From contig MU839839.1 in NCBI GenBank assembly GCA_030411725.1, positions 744,001-808,000 on the forward strand: a stretch of DNA of 64,000 bases, given 5' to 3'. Origin of the DNA: Echria macrotheca. Taxonomy: Eukaryota; Ascomycota; Sordariomycetes; Sordariales; Schizotheciaceae. The notes under the pieces are model-generated. The model did not search any database. It worked only from the letters and a program-made list of their open reading frames with translations, and was not told where the DNA came from. The position numbers and the translations under genes are program-made. Below are positions 50,183 through 60,990 of this stretch, in pieces (the stretch's first letter is position 1; every line of letters starts with the position of its first letter).

Positions 50183-52625
50183 TCAAGCCAACTCGCTCAT
50201 CGCAAAGGTCTTTTTACCCAAGGTTTTGTTGCCGCAGCTTACTTCGACTTCGCCCGTGGACTCCGTAACCCGGACTGTCAGAGTGGTTATCGCAGTGTAA
50301 GATTTCTGTTTCATGAAGAACTTTCCGGGTACGTCCAGTTCTTGTCTGTGGTTCTCGGGTATTTCGGCGACCGTGTAGTCCAGATGGATCATGGTGGTAT
50401 CTGTATAGGTCCGCCTGTTGTCAGTGAAGTGACCTTGCCGCATTTTCTCGAGTTTATTTGCCAATCCTGGACTTGCCTTCTTGTGAAAGATCCGACAGCC
50501 AGTCTGCCACGTGGTCAGACTTACACGCAACGAGGGTCACAGACGACAGTTCCCGGGTTGTGATGTCTTTCTTCGTGAAGTGCCGATTTATCTCGATTTT
50601 CTCCTCTGTAGGCTCGCCCGGAATGATAGGTTCTCCCTTCTTGATAAGCCAGAGCATCCTAGTCCGAGTTTCATTGCCGTCGCTCTGGAGTCGCAGAGGC
50701 GGGCGTACACAGACGCCGTAGTGACGTGTCGTCTTTTCCACGGGCGGTGGCATACGAGGGTTGGATGCTAAGGCCATCCGGATCGCGCCCCGAGTGATAG
50801 ATCTAGAGTTATTAGCAATGTGATATAGGGTATCTCTGTGGGTCTAGGCATCTAATAAGGTGCTTACGTTTGGGGCACTTTGGAAGGTAGAAAGTCGACA
50901 CCCCGTTCGTGACTTAAAGCCTTGACGCACTCCACAATGTGATGGTTCGTCGACAAAGATCCCGTAAGAAAAATAGCCTACGTATCGAGGAGGTCAACGT
51001 TCGCGTTCCTGATCCGGTGGCCGGATCGGATACTCTAGCGGTTGTGGGTTGGAACTTGGACTTACCTTGGTTTCGTTTCGTTGCGATGTGGCTGTGTCCA
51101 TCTTCTGGTGCATCAGATTTTGCAGAGGTGTTAGAGCCCGCCCAAAGAACTCGGACATATCGGCCCTGGATTGGTGTCTATATATCAGACACGGTACCTT
51201 TGGAGCTTTGCAACTTAGGATAGAATCCTCCCCTACGTACCAGGGAATATGGGTGATATCGGCAGCCGCAAGATCTTCGAGCTGCGCTGGATTTCGTGGT
51301 ATTCGAAGATTGATATCTTGGAGCTCCTTTTCTGGGACGTCACATCCCGGACGAGTCAGGGAATTGTCGAAGTAATTCCACAATTCGCTGAGAAACACGC
51401 GCTCCATTACCAATCTGAACGCGGAACTTTTGTCCATGGGGCTGGAAGTCACCACCCGTAGGACATGTTTTGGAAAGAAGTCCTGTAGGGCAGCCGCGCC
51501 GATAATCGTCCGCCCGAAATTCATCTCTAAAAGGAAGTTAGAATCACGTCTTGCAATCTAGAAGCTCTTGGTTTCTTACGCGAAGGATAGCCGACAACGG
51601 AAAACAGCATTGTTGGCTTTGTGCTCTCCACTCTGAGAACCGCAACTAGCTAAATGTAGAGCCGAGATTAGACCTTGTCGTTGAGCTGGAATGACTGAGG
51701 GGACTGCACCGTTGTCGCTTCCCCTATGTCTACAACCAGCGCGCATTCCTGCCACAAGCGTGTCAACGACAGAATATTGAGGTGCCTAGAGTAGGTAGTG
51801 GAGTAACGTGCCTTTCTCTGCAGCCCGTCACTGTTTAGGTCTGCATAATCGGCGATGAGGCCAGCTCCTCGTGCAGAAAGCTCGCTGATTAGATATGTTT
51901 TCTCAAGCGACGGAAAATCTTCTGGTGAGAAAGCGGCTAACGCAGCTCTCACATACCGTCTCTTGACGGTATTCGGCCATTTCTTACCCAGAGGTTGGAT
52001 GAGAACGACACTGATTGGTATTTCTCCCTCGTCAGGGTAGGGAGGAGAAATTGCCTTGCGGTAGTCAGAACGAAATCGTTGAGCGACAAGACGCAGAAAC
52101 TGAGACACGATTTCCTCGTTGGACAGCAGGATGTGCGTCGGAAACGGTTCTTGACGGCCAGCCGTCGAGGTCCTGTCGTATTGTGAGAAGGCTGTAAAAG
52201 AATCACGAAGACTTTGGATTTCTTCATCGAGACTGTTTGGCTCATCAAGCATGTCTCGCAGATTCGTGTAAACCCCGGCGAAACGCAGATGGGATGCCAT
52301 AGCTTTATCGAGTTCGCCGAAAGCCCCGGCATTCTCGAGTGAGCCGAGGAGTCGGCGACCCCCAACAAACGATATGGTGTTCTCGATCGCGAGAGTCGGG
52401 GGATCCTGCCCTAGAGTGACAGTATGGACTTCTTTCATTGACAGGTTCAAGTTTTCTGCCACATGTGTGGGCCAGCTGCAGTCCGTAACAATCCATTCCA
52501 CCGCTGATTAGAGCATCAGCGAGTCCTTCTGGTGAATGAAACGATCATATTCTCTCACTTGATTGGTCGGGACCGAAGTCAATTGCAACGATTGTGTGCC
52601 AAATGCTTTCGTTGTTGGAAGCCAT
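50183..52625 (-). CDS. Divergent Hsp70-like protein (seven exons)
   Basis: Exons 52559-52625, 51710-52503, 51580-51649, 51066-51526, 50868-50977, 50525-50802 and 50183-50433 join in frame (introns of 55, 60, 53, 88, 65 and 91 nt), giving 676 residues with no internal stop. The order of blocks follows fungal Hsp70-like proteins. IVAIDFGPDQS is at the phosphate-1 site and TYLISELSARGAGLIADYAD stands where VSEPEAAA.. is usual. CALVVDIGEATT is at the phosphate-2 site, AIFLTGSLSTNHHIVECVKA at the adenosine region, and SITRGAIRMALASNP then HYGVCVR before the beta-sandwich tail. The Gly-rich nucleotide loops (DLGTT, DxGGGT) are lost, so ATP hydrolysis is doubtful. It shares a 247-bp upstream region with a STAND-N protein gene on the other strand. 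The 3'-most intron uses an AAG acceptor and is the least certain join. Confidence 0.7.
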
Positions 52626-52872
52626 GATGATGCTCAGGTCATGTTGTGACAGTTGATGAGTTGTCGAGAGACTTCAGGTGAGCACTGAGTTTTGGAGGTT
52701 GCGACCGCACACCCACCCCGCGTGAGTGGCTTCTTAGTTGCATGATCCAAAGCATTTTGATTGGGTCTTGGAAGGCACAGCCACTGGAGCTCTCTCTCTT
52801 CATTCGGACGACGAGGGTTCAAGACGCGGGGTTTTCTCGAGCTGCAACATCTTTGCCTGACCACACGCCGCC
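52626..52872. promoter_or_regulatory. Shared upstream region of a divergent gene pair
   Basis: 247 bp separate the start codons of the Hsp70-like gene (minus strand) and the STAND-N gene (plus strand), so the promoters must overlap or be shared. No specific element was recognised. Confidence 0.5.
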
Positions 52873-54108
52873 ATGGACCCCCTCTCAATCACGGTCGGCG
52901 TTCTCGGCCTTATCGCAAAATGCATCAAAGGCATCGACCTGGTAAGCCAGTGTTGTACCGCCGTCAAGCGAAGCGAGCTCAAGCTCGCCGTACTCAAGGC
53001 CAAGTGTTCTGCTATTCAGTTCGCCCTCAGGCAGATCCATGACCTCTATGTTTCGCGAGTAGAGCTCCAGACCTGCGGACCCGAGCCCCTTGAGATCCTC
53101 AAGCTGTGTAACATAGTCTTTGAGGAGCTTGATGACAGCCTTCAGCCAATCCTGCTTGCAGAGGAGAGAGGGACCCCTCTGAGAAAGGTCTGGGATAGAC
53201 TTTCTGACCTTTGGAAACGTCACGATGTTGAGGTTCTCCTGACGTCGCTCTCCAGCGTGGGCGATACGGCGCACATTCTTTTGACCGGCCTTCAGTCGTA
53301 CGTGTCAGATCCTGACCACGCAGTGACGGAGACTAAATCATAGTCCAGACAATCAGTATCCGAACTTAGGGAGACACTAAAATCCCCCGAGATGCAACAC
53401 CTAATAGGCCAAGCGGACGCGGACACGAGGTCCCTGGTGGAAACACGCAAGGAACGGTCGTCGATTGTGGCGCTCGAAGAGGGTGGTGTGGACGAAATTC
53501 TCCTCAGCAGCCGTGTCTACAGGCAATTCGAAACATCTAATAGATCAGGATCAAGGGAAGCCGACCCAGCATCGGAGCAAACTGCCACGGTATTGGCATC
53601 AGAGGATGCCGGCTCCCAATCCTCGTTAGCGACGTTTCTTGGGCAGACACGAAACAAGGCATCGAAGAGGCCGCCAGGTGGTCAGTTTGTCTTCCCATGG
53701 CGCAATAAAAGCGATAAGATGGAGCCACGGGTGCCTTCGCAAATGTTGCCACGGGAACCCGTGCCGCTTTCCCTCGAGGAGGTACGCGAATGTTGTTTCG
53801 AAAGGTTCCTACGGAGCGGGGAACCGACACCAGCTGAGATTCGTCGACTGCGAGAAAACGTCCAAAGGATTTACATGCTGGATGCACGGTTGACTGGGAT
53901 GCAAGCATTGGATAAATCGTACGCGAAAGAAGCTGATGCTGGGACGGGGCTGGAGGGGGTGATCAGGGAAAACGTGATCTGGGAACTAACGGATCTTTTT
54001 CGGCCGGAAAGATCCACGGTATCAATGCCTTCCCTACTTCGTGTCTGCTTGCAAACGGAGTTGGGCTTGGAGAAGCTTGACAACATCGCTTTGGCCAGGA
54101 GGGTGTAA
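52873..54108 (+). CDS. Fungal STAND-type N-terminal domain protein (two exons)
   Basis: Exons 52873-53297 and 53349-54108 join in phase 2 across a 51-nt intron (GTACGT...TCCAG, branch ACTAAATC) to encode 394 residues. MDPLSITVGVLGLIAKCIKG opens a helical domain (about 1-150) like the N-terminal module of fungal NLR/STAND proteins, with AVLKAKCSAIQFALRQIHDL and KLCNIVFEELDDSLQPILL. The rest is polar, with EVRECCFERFLRSGEPTPAE and NVIWELTDLFRPERSTVSM. No NACHT, NB-ARC or repeat domain follows, so it is an N-domain-only protein. It starts with the same MDPLSI as the large ankyrin protein at 11967. A signalling or adaptor role in incompatibility or immunity is inference. Confidence 0.75.
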
Positions 54109-54268
54109 ATCGATTTCTCTTAGCAGACCTAGCAACCTGATGAAAAAGATCACTCTACGCCGAAGTCATTAGGACCGTGAAAGAATAGGATATCAGCAAC
54201 TAGGCACCAGGAGAAACAAAAGAGGCCTCAAACAAAAAGAGATGACACACACTAAGTGCGTAACAACC

Positions 54269-54356
54269 GGGCTTCGCCGGGATTCGAACCCGGGACCTCT
54301 CGCAGATATGCTTGGGTGAGCCCTAAGCGAGAATTATACCCCTAAACCACGAAGCC
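54269..54356 (-). tRNA. tRNA-Pro (AGG) with 16-nt intron
   Basis: The acceptor stem GGCTTCG pairs perfectly with CGAAGCC, discriminator C. The anticodon stem CTCGC/GCGAG encloses T-T-AGG-G, followed by a short intron before position 38. The T arm is CCGGG-TTCGAAT-CCCGG. Confidence 0.9.
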
Positions 54357-54594
54357 TTGTGTTTGACAATGTTGGCACCAGAAAATTCAGCTGAGAAAGG
54401 AGGCGGATGCGGAATCTGAGCGAACGATACGAGCTTGGAGCTTAGGGCTGGTGACCTTGGATGACTCCACAGCCCCGGTATTGACTGAGTCACGCAACGC
54501 TTTACGAGTGATCAATGACTCCACCTACAAAACTTTTGTTGCTGTCCAGACTCCAAGAGTTGCCATAGGACTTCCTCCTCTCAACAAATAACAG

Positions 54595-54692
54595 GCTCTG
54601 TTAGCTCAGCTGGTTAGAGCGTCGTACTAATACTGGATCCTCTCCTGTATTGAGTCATGCGAAGGTCAACAGTTCAATCCTGTTACGGAGCA
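54595..54692 (+). tRNA. tRNA-Ile (AAU) with 24-nt intron
   Basis: The acceptor stem GCTCTGT pairs with ACGGAGC (one G-U), discriminator A. The D arm is GCTC...GAGC, the anticodon stem TCGTA/TGCGA with loop C-T-AAT-A, and the T arm has loop TTCAATC. The intron lies at 54633-54656, after position 37. Confidence 0.9.
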
Positions 54693-55604
54693 AGCCTACC
54701 TTTTTGCTCCGGTTTCTCCTCTTTCTTGCTCGGTATGTGGATTCCATCCCACGTGAGATCGACTTGCTGGTACGGTCTGTCAACCTCCCTGCCGTCTTTG
54801 GTCACCTGATCATGCTTTTCTCACACCTGTACGTAGTAGACGTTAGAGACAGAGATCTGCTTAGCACGGCGAGCCAAAATTGACCGTTTCCTTGATTTTA
54901 CATGAGACAGCGTCGGGAAGCCAGGTGGGTTTCAGTTTTGCGTCGGGATCCCGGAATTTATATGCCCCCAGGAGTGAGTGACAGTAATTGTTTCCCTTGC
55001 AGTACGGAATAGGCCACGAGTAAATTTGTCCGATCTCCGGAACGTAGCCCAACGAACTGCCAGATAAGATTAAGGGCTCACTTAACCAGTAGCACTCGAT
55101 ATCCGTAGGAGGATGCTTGGAGGATGCTTGGGCGACGAAGCAGGGGCGGGTACCTGACTGTCCGACAAACACTGAAGCTGGGCCAGGTCTGCCTTGCATC
55201 CACAGCCCGCTCTTGCCATTCACCTCTCAGCATCAGTTGGGTAGTATCCCGACGAAACTTGCATAATGATGAAGTGTCGACGTTGCTGTGCAGCTGCGAG
55301 CCCGGCGATGTTGGCCGCTGATTGGGTCGGACTATCTCTCGTTCGGCTGGCGCACCGACCAAGAAACTCCGACGGCTACCAACCGCCATCAAATGCATCG
55401 CGATGCATGCTGCGCCGAGAGCACTCTTGGTGGAGATGGGGTCCGAAAAAAAGGCCGCAAGAGTGAATGAGTCCGCAGGCATGATTATGAGTTCTTTTGG
55501 GTGTAACAGCCCGCATATATGGCAGCAGGACGTCTCCCACACCCAAAGGCTGTTAGGACCAGATACCGCGAATCGGTTTGAAGCAACTCCACACGCTAGC
55601 GACG
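54693..55604. other. Intergenic
   Basis: No gene is accepted. A minus-strand frame (54861-55223) contains a protein-like stretch (GYVPEIGQIYSWPIPYCKGN) but has no identifiable family and no splice structure. Confidence 0.4.
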
Positions 55605-57071
55605 ATGCAAAACTCAACGCCAAACATCAGCCCAGAGCTCGTCTCTGAAGCACCAACCGTGACAAAGAAGGCCGAGGTCCGACAGAGCGTAACATCGGTA
55701 AAATCGGAATCCTCAACATCATCAGACCAGGAAAAGCGATACACCTACTCGTCGACCGTCACCGACCTCGAGGCGCAGGACCATGAAGTCGACGGGCCAA
55801 GCCAAAAACACCTCGGCTTCATCCGCTACACGGCGCTCAATGTCTACCGCCGGCTTTTCAGCATTGCCTTCCTCGGCAACGCCATCGCATTTGTCGTCCT
55901 CATGGTCAAAGGTGCAGCACCGCTGGACCTCGTCAATGCCGCCGCCGTCAATCTCGCGGTCTGCGGGCTCTGCCGCCAACCGCTCGTTGTCAATGCCCTG
56001 TTTCTCACCTTCGGCGCCGTCCCCCGCTCCGCCCCGATGAGGCTCCGCCGCCTCGCCTGCAAGATCTTCCACATCGGCGGCCTGCACAGCGGCGCTGGTG
56101 TTGCTTCGTGTTTCTGGTACATTGGTTTCGCCGGCGTCTACACCTACCACTTCGAACCCTCTCCGCTCTCCATCGCCGTCCTCGTTCTCGTCTGGCTTGT
56201 CCTCGCCTTCTTGATCTCTATCATCGTGGTCGCCTATCCCCTCTTCCGGTTCAAACGACACGACTACTTTGAATTGACCCACCGCTTCTCCAACTGGATC
56301 ATCCTGATCCTCTTCTGGGTCCTCATCTTCCTCCTCGCGTCGCAGGAGCCGTCGGTCTCGGACTTTCTGGTCCACCTTCCCGCTTTCTGGATAACGATCA
56401 TCCTCACTCTCGCCACCATCCACCCGTGGCTGCTGCTGCGCCGCGTCCCTGTGGTTCCCGAGGCCCTTTCACCTCACGCGGTGCGCCTGCACTTCAGCCA
56501 CGCGACCGTCAAGTTCGGCCAGGGCATCTCGGTTGCGAAGCATCCGCTGGCCGACTGGCACAGCTTCGCGAGTTTTACAGACCGCTTTGACACGCCCTCG
56601 ACCAAGTTCTCGTGTCTGGTCTCAAAAGCGGGCGACTGGACACGCGGCGCCATCCGGGACCAACCGACATATCTGTGGAAGCGTGGGGTGCCTACCTACG
56701 GCTTCGGGTACGTGCTGCGCATGTTCCCCAAAATCATTGTCGTCACGACGGGTTCAGGCATCGGGCCGTGCTTGTCTTTCATCGACGACGACAACCGGCC
56801 CGAGATGCGCGTCGTCTGGCAGACCAAGTCGCCGATGGCCACATACGGGCCGAGGACAATGGACTTGGTCAGGAGGATGGACCCAGACCCGGTTATTCTG
56901 GATACGTCAAGGACGGGGCGGGTGGATATGCTCCCGATTGTGCTGCGGTTGTATAAAGAGTTCGGGGCAGAGGCGGTATGTGTGATTAGCAATGTGAAGA
57001 TGACGAAGAGCTTGGTGTATAGCTTGGAGACGAGGGGGATTCCCGCCTATGGGCCGATTTTCGACAGCTAA
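55605..57071 (+). CDS. TmpA-like integral membrane flavoprotein
   Basis: A single exon of 488 residues from the ATG at 55605. The long polar N-terminus is followed by about six or seven spans: LFSIAFLGNAIAFVVLMVKG, SGAGVASCFWYIGFAGVYTY, SIAVLVLVWLVLAFLISIIV, WIILILFWVLIFLLA and FWITIILTLATIHPWLLL. HRFSNW and HSGAGV lie near the haem/flavin-facing helices of ferric-reductase-like proteins. The C-terminal oxidoreductase half has VRLHFSHATVKFGQGISVAK, then VVTTGSGIGPCLSF (dinucleotide-binding Gly loop) and CVISNVKMTKSLVY. This matches Aspergillus TmpA-type proteins, associated with developmental signalling and found fused to or near NRPS-like enzymes in some fungi. Electron transfer by this copy is not demonstrated. 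Confidence 0.8.
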   Translation: MQNSTPNISPELVSEAPTVTKKAEVRQSVTSVKSESSTSSDQEKRYTYSSTVTDLEAQDHEVDGPSQKHLGFIRYTALNVYRRLFSIAFLGNAIAFVVLMVKGAAPLDLVNAAAVNLAVCGLCRQPLVVNALFLTFGAVPRSAPMRLRRLACKIFHIGGLHSGAGVASCFWYIGFAGVYTYHFEPSPLSIAVLVLVWLVLAFLISIIVVAYPLFRFKRHDYFELTHRFSNWIILILFWVLIFLLASQEPSVSDFLVHLPAFWITIILTLATIHPWLLLRRVPVVPEALSPHAVRLHFSHATVKFGQGISVAKHPLADWHSFASFTDRFDTPSTKFSCLVSKAGDWTRGAIRDQPTYLWKRGVPTYGFGYVLRMFPKIIVVTTGSGIGPCLSFIDDDNRPEMRVVWQTKSPMATYGPRTMDLVRRMDPDPVILDTSRTGRVDMLPIVLRLYKEFGAEAVCVISNVKMTKSLVYSLETRGIPAYGPIFDS

Positions 57072-57933
57072 CTAACACAGGGAGGGCTTGCGGGGCGGCG
57101 GTCTTAGGTTTTAATGGCGTTACTGTACATATCTGTTTGTTTTCTGGTACAAATATTATCTTGCGATGCGAGTTATGCGGTGGTATTTCTTGTGGATACG
57201 AGAGGAGCTGTTCTCTCCCGGCAGCCTGGCACCCGATACGAAGAGGATGACTGCGTGCAACGTACGAACCTGACCCACTACAGGTAGATTCGGACTTCCG
57301 TTGCGTACCTACCGCGATCGCGGCTACGTTACTCTACGGACAATCTCGGAGATCCCCGAGTCACGGCGGCTGCTATCTGCCTTGCGCCGCTGGACTACAG
57401 ATACTCGATCAAGCTAGGCTCTAGCAGTGCTCAGCCATGAAGACAATACGGGAGTCAAGGTTGCAACTCTCGTATGCCGGAGTCGCTTGGTTGCTACAAG
57501 GAATTCGCTTAAGCAGATTGGGGGCGCTGATGAGACGGCAATATCGCGCGCGTGTGGTGCGCCACCCGCAACCTATCTGGCTAATTCCTGGCAGCGCGGT
57601 TACGAACAAGTCTTCCTGCGAGGTTCTTTCCAGCGGTTACTGATAACGTTTCCGGCGGCGGCTGAGTCGCGGGTGGAGGTTACACGAGATTTTTACAACC
57701 AGATGGGCTCGTGACGGGGAGTCCGAGATGTATATTGGTGTTTAGAGGATGGATATCTCCCTATCGACGGCGCTCGCGTTGTGGGATGGGAGAAGTATAT
57801 AAGAAGGGGCGAGGGAGCCTGTGAGTGTTGACGGAGAACAAATCAGAAGCAACAAGCAACTCAAAAACTCCACACCACCGCCGCTTTCCAACTTCTACCC
57901 AACCCATCAACCGGCAATATAAAACAGTCCACA
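57072..57933. other. Intergenic with promoter of the next gene
   Basis: No gene is seen. The last 140 bp carry a TATA box and a CT/CA-rich leader. Confidence 0.45.
57796..57803 (+). promoter_or_regulatory. TATA box of the small secreted protein gene
   Basis: TATATAAG lies 138 bp before the start codon at 57934, a usual distance for a strongly expressed fungal gene with a leader of about 100 nt. Confidence 0.5.
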
Positions 57934-58668
57934 ATGTTTTCTCCCGTCCTCTTTGCCCTCGCCAGCCTGACAGCGGCATCCCCCCTCGCCACCCGCGACT
58001 GGCAACCCGGCAACTACCCGCCCTACAACGTCATCGGCGCCTCGGGCATCACCCTCGTCGCCAACCTAAGCAACCCGACCACCGCCATCTTCGACCCGCC
58101 CGTGCACGGCTGGACGCTATCCTCAGTGCACGTCGGCGCGGGCCTCAACGCGGCCATCCTCGACCCGAGCCACGGCCACGTATTCTTCGTCAACGGGTCC
58201 GGCCCGGAAATCTCAGGCGAGGCGACGAGCCTCAACCTCCCGCCCTTCAACAGCACCTCTGGCCCCGTCCCGCAGGGGCTGGTCTACTCGCAGGCCGAGG
58301 ACAAGTCCAAGGGGTACCTGTCGGTCAATTTTGGGTATGGGACCAAGGGGTTCGGCATCCGCGCCGGCCTGCGCAGCCAGTATCCTGTCCTGTTCAACCC
58401 GACGGGTCACACCGAGTTCATGGTCTGCAACGTCAGCGTGCCGGTGTATGGGCGGCCGCAGTATCCTGTCTTTGTGGTCGAGGAGCATGCGGCCGTGCCG
58501 GATAACTGCGCGCTGATGCATCTGCTGCCGCAGTGTGCGAGCATTGAGGAGCCGTTGTTGGGCGGGGAGGAGTTTGGGTGGCAGCCGGTTGGGGCGAGCT
58601 GTTATCCGGATGTCAAGGCTTTGGATTGGCAGAAGTATTCGGATCCGGTTTACTGGGGTTCAGCGTGA
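57934..58668 (+). CDS. Small secreted protein of a fungal-specific beta-rich family
   Basis: A single exon of 244 residues with a signal peptide (FSPVLFALASLTAASPL). The mature protein has GITLVANLSNPTTAIFDPPV, HGWTLSSVHVGAGLNAAILD and GYGTKGFGIRAGLRSQYPVL, plus four cysteines (VCNVSV, NCALMH, QCASIE, SCYPD) that can form two disulphides. This pattern (an FxLVAxV opening, GWxLxxxHVGAGLN, late Cys) is one I recall from secreted fungal proteins of unknown function, some reported as immunodominant or cell-surface antigens. It is likely extracellular. The gene has a clear TATA box and a CAAT/CT-rich leader, so high expression is plausible. Confidence 0.8.
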   Translation: MFSPVLFALASLTAASPLATRDWQPGNYPPYNVIGASGITLVANLSNPTTAIFDPPVHGWTLSSVHVGAGLNAAILDPSHGHVFFVNGSGPEISGEATSLNLPPFNSTSGPVPQGLVYSQAEDKSKGYLSVNFGYGTKGFGIRAGLRSQYPVLFNPTGHTEFMVCNVSVPVYGRPQYPVFVVEEHAAVPDNCALMHLLPQCASIEEPLLGGEEFGWQPVGASCYPDVKALDWQKYSDPVYWGSA

Positions 58669-59001
58669 TGGGTTTGATGGGGGTGAAAGGGGTGGATGAG
58701 GTGAGGTTACGGGGAGATGGATGGATATAGTGGTAGATATTAGTAAGGTAATCGTAATTTAATGCTATGATGCATGGTGCTTGGATATATGAGGTTCTAG
58801 TGGTCCGGTGAGATATTCTTGTGCATTATGAGGTTGGTTTTGATGCAAACCGCACCCGAGTTTGTTTGGTGAGAATGCAAACCAGCACGCCTGAGTGGTT
58901 TGGGGGTGGACAATACAATTGAACGGCAGTGCGATATAGGAGAAGATCAGATACATGCTGTTGACCACCCCTCGAAAGCTAGTGCTCCATAGGTACCTTG
59001 C
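58669..59001. other. Convergent 3' region
   Basis: No gene is seen. Confidence 0.4.
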
Positions 59002-60990
59002 TCAATAAATCGTGAACCTCTGAAACTCCCTGCCCGCCAACTCTTCGACAAGCTCGAGATCTAATGCGTAACTATCCATCAACCCATAGGCGTACGCGGT
59101 ACCGGCGATCTTGTAGCCCACTGTCCCATCTCCCTCCGAGTCGGCATCAGCCGGCACCTCCCGAAGCGCAAGCAAAAGAGGCAATGGAGGAGCCAGGACC
59201 AGAATATCACCATCCTCGATATCGCTCATCCCAATCCCCATGATCCAATCTTGCGTAGCTAGGAGGGTTTTGCCGACAAGTAAAGAGGCACAACCCGTGA
59301 TCGACGAGACGAGTTCCATGTCGCTGTCTTGTTCGCCGAGCCGTTCCTTAAAGCTTGTGCCAAGCCAGTCCCCTGAGTCGGCCACGTCAAGGCAATTGTC
59401 GAAAAAGGCTCGGACGGTATGGAACGGGTAGCTGCTGTCCACTGTTTTGTCTATGGCCATTATGAGCCTGAGAAGTCGGTCGTGGAAGTGATCCATGTCT
59501 GTAAGCGGGACGCCGGCGATCCAGGACAAGCCCAGAGCGTGGGCCTTCAGCTGCTCTCCGGATGCAGCCCATGACCACGGTGGGATAGGAAGACCGGGAC
59601 GCAGGATTGCGTGGACCTGTGCAATCACGGATTCCGATGAGTTCGCGAACTTCATTGTCCGAACGGGTCCGAAATTCCGTGCATAGATGGTCAAGGTAGT
59701 AAGACTATCGTCCACACGAGCATCTGGACGCCCCTCCAGGTCACAAAGTCGTTCTGGGATGGCTTTACCATAATGATGAACAAAGAGATTATAGTGGCGC
59801 TGTGTAGGCATGCCAGGCATGACGGGCTGGAAGAAGTCGGGAACCCATGTCGGATATGCCCCCGAGCTGAGCCGGTCATATCTGAGGCCGAAACTGTCAA
59901 ACATAAGTGACTCGGCATCAATATTTATCAGAAAAGCCGTAGTCTCCAGGCAAACCCTCTCGAAGGGCTTCGCGTAGTCAGGAGGGTAATACTCCTGGAT
60001 CTCGGGCGCCATGGCGTACAGCGCGTAGAATCTGTCGCGGGAATCACCACAGCCACGCCCACGCGTAGCGCTGAGAAGCAAGAAAAGCGCCGTTTCGTCC
60101 ATGTTTATGATGCTTTTGCGGCTAGTTGAGTTTACCATAGAAAAGTTTTGCGGGAGGAATCTGAACTCCATCAACTCCGCCCCTGACCTGCCCCCGGACA
60201 GCGCTTGGTTATTAAAGCCCGGGACTGTCGGCAGGCCGGTGAATTCAGGGCCAAGAACGGAGTAAAGAAAATTGATCGATATGGTAAGGCGGTCAATAGC
60301 TTCTTCCGAACTTATCCGAGTGTCCGAGAGAGCAGACGCGCTGAACTTCAAGGCTCCGCACAGGCAAACTGGCTCCTCAGACGGCAGTGCAAACTCCTGA
60401 AAAGTCCACATGCGGTGCCAATACTGCAGGTCTGAGATATCGATTGCACCCGCGAATGATTTGACAATGTCGAAGTGTCGATCGAGTTCGCCCTGGCGTG
60501 AAGTTGCTGCCCGCTTTTCTAGGTCCAACCAGTATCGTGCTGCCACTGGATCCAAATACGGCCCGGGCGAGGAGTTCAGCCAGGATATGGCGAGCTCGAT
60601 GCGTGGGGTTGAAGGGCCTAGCCAGGCAGTGACTCGGCTGGCTTGCTTGTAGATTCGAGCCATCAGGGGCACCTGGTGGTTTTTCTCGTCCACGTTGTGC
60701 TGGTCGATGCAGATGGCGTCAATCCAGAGAGTCCGCGACGACGCAGGACGGCGAAGGGCGCAGAGAGCAGCGTAGAGGTTGGGTGTGACATGGAATCCTT
60801 CACCGTCAAGTGTGATGGATCGTGGGCTGTCGCGCTCCCCCCAGACGTATGACAGCGCTTCGAACTCGGGCCGTCCGTCTAGTGACGCATTGCGCAGGCT
60901 GCCTTGTATCGGTTCGGAGTCTTTACCGGGAAAGAGAACAAACAGACGAATCTCGGCGATGGCCGTGTTGAGGGGGGCGTATCCCACCAT
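59002..60990 (-). CDS. HET-domain (heterokaryon incompatibility) protein
   Basis: A single exon of 662 residues. The N-terminal HET domain (about 40-200) shows its three conserved blocks: EFEALSYVWGERDSPRSITL, then TPNLYAALCALRRPASSRTL-WIDAICIDQHNVDEKNHQV, and MARIYKQASRVTAWLGPST. MWTFQEFALPSEEPVCLCGA follows, as usual for the family. The rest has SATRGRGCGDSRDRFYALYA, also typical of HET proteins (the xxDRxYAxLGL block). The C-terminal GDILVLAPPLPLLLALREVP segment is in the place of the usual GD.I.IL.G...P.vLR strand. HET proteins trigger cell death on recognition of non-self in heterokaryons; no partner is identified here. Confidence 0.88.
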   Translation of the reverse strand: MVGYAPLNTAIAEIRLFVLFPGKDSEPIQGSLRNASLDGRPEFEALSYVWGERDSPRSITLDGEGFHVTPNLYAALCALRRPASSRTLWIDAICIDQHNVDEKNHQVPLMARIYKQASRVTAWLGPSTPRIELAISWLNSSPGPYLDPVAARYWLDLEKRAATSRQGELDRHFDIVKSFAGAIDISDLQYWHRMWTFQEFALPSEEPVCLCGALKFSASALSDTRISSEEAIDRLTISINFLYSVLGPEFTGLPTVPGFNNQALSGGRSGAELMEFRFLPQNFSMVNSTSRKSIINMDETALFLLLSATRGRGCGDSRDRFYALYAMAPEIQEYYPPDYAKPFERVCLETTAFLINIDAESLMFDSFGLRYDRLSSGAYPTWVPDFFQPVMPGMPTQRHYNLFVHHYGKAIPERLCDLEGRPDARVDDSLTTLTIYARNFGPVRTMKFANSSESVIAQVHAILRPGLPIPPWSWAASGEQLKAHALGLSWIAGVPLTDMDHFHDRLLRLIMAIDKTVDSSYPFHTVRAFFDNCLDVADSGDWLGTSFKERLGEQDSDMELVSSITGCASLLVGKTLLATQDWIMGIGMSDIEDGDILVLAPPLPLLLALREVPADADSEGDGTVGYKIAGTAYAYGLMDSYALDLELVEELAGREFQRFTIY

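Noticed and set aside
54861..55223. 120-codon minus frame between tRNA-Ile and the TmpA-like gene
   Set aside because: Reads partly like protein but has no splice partners or recognised domain.
55722..56423. 233-codon antisense frame rich in Glu, Asp and Gly
   Set aside because: Antisense shadow of the GC3-rich TmpA-like coding sequence.
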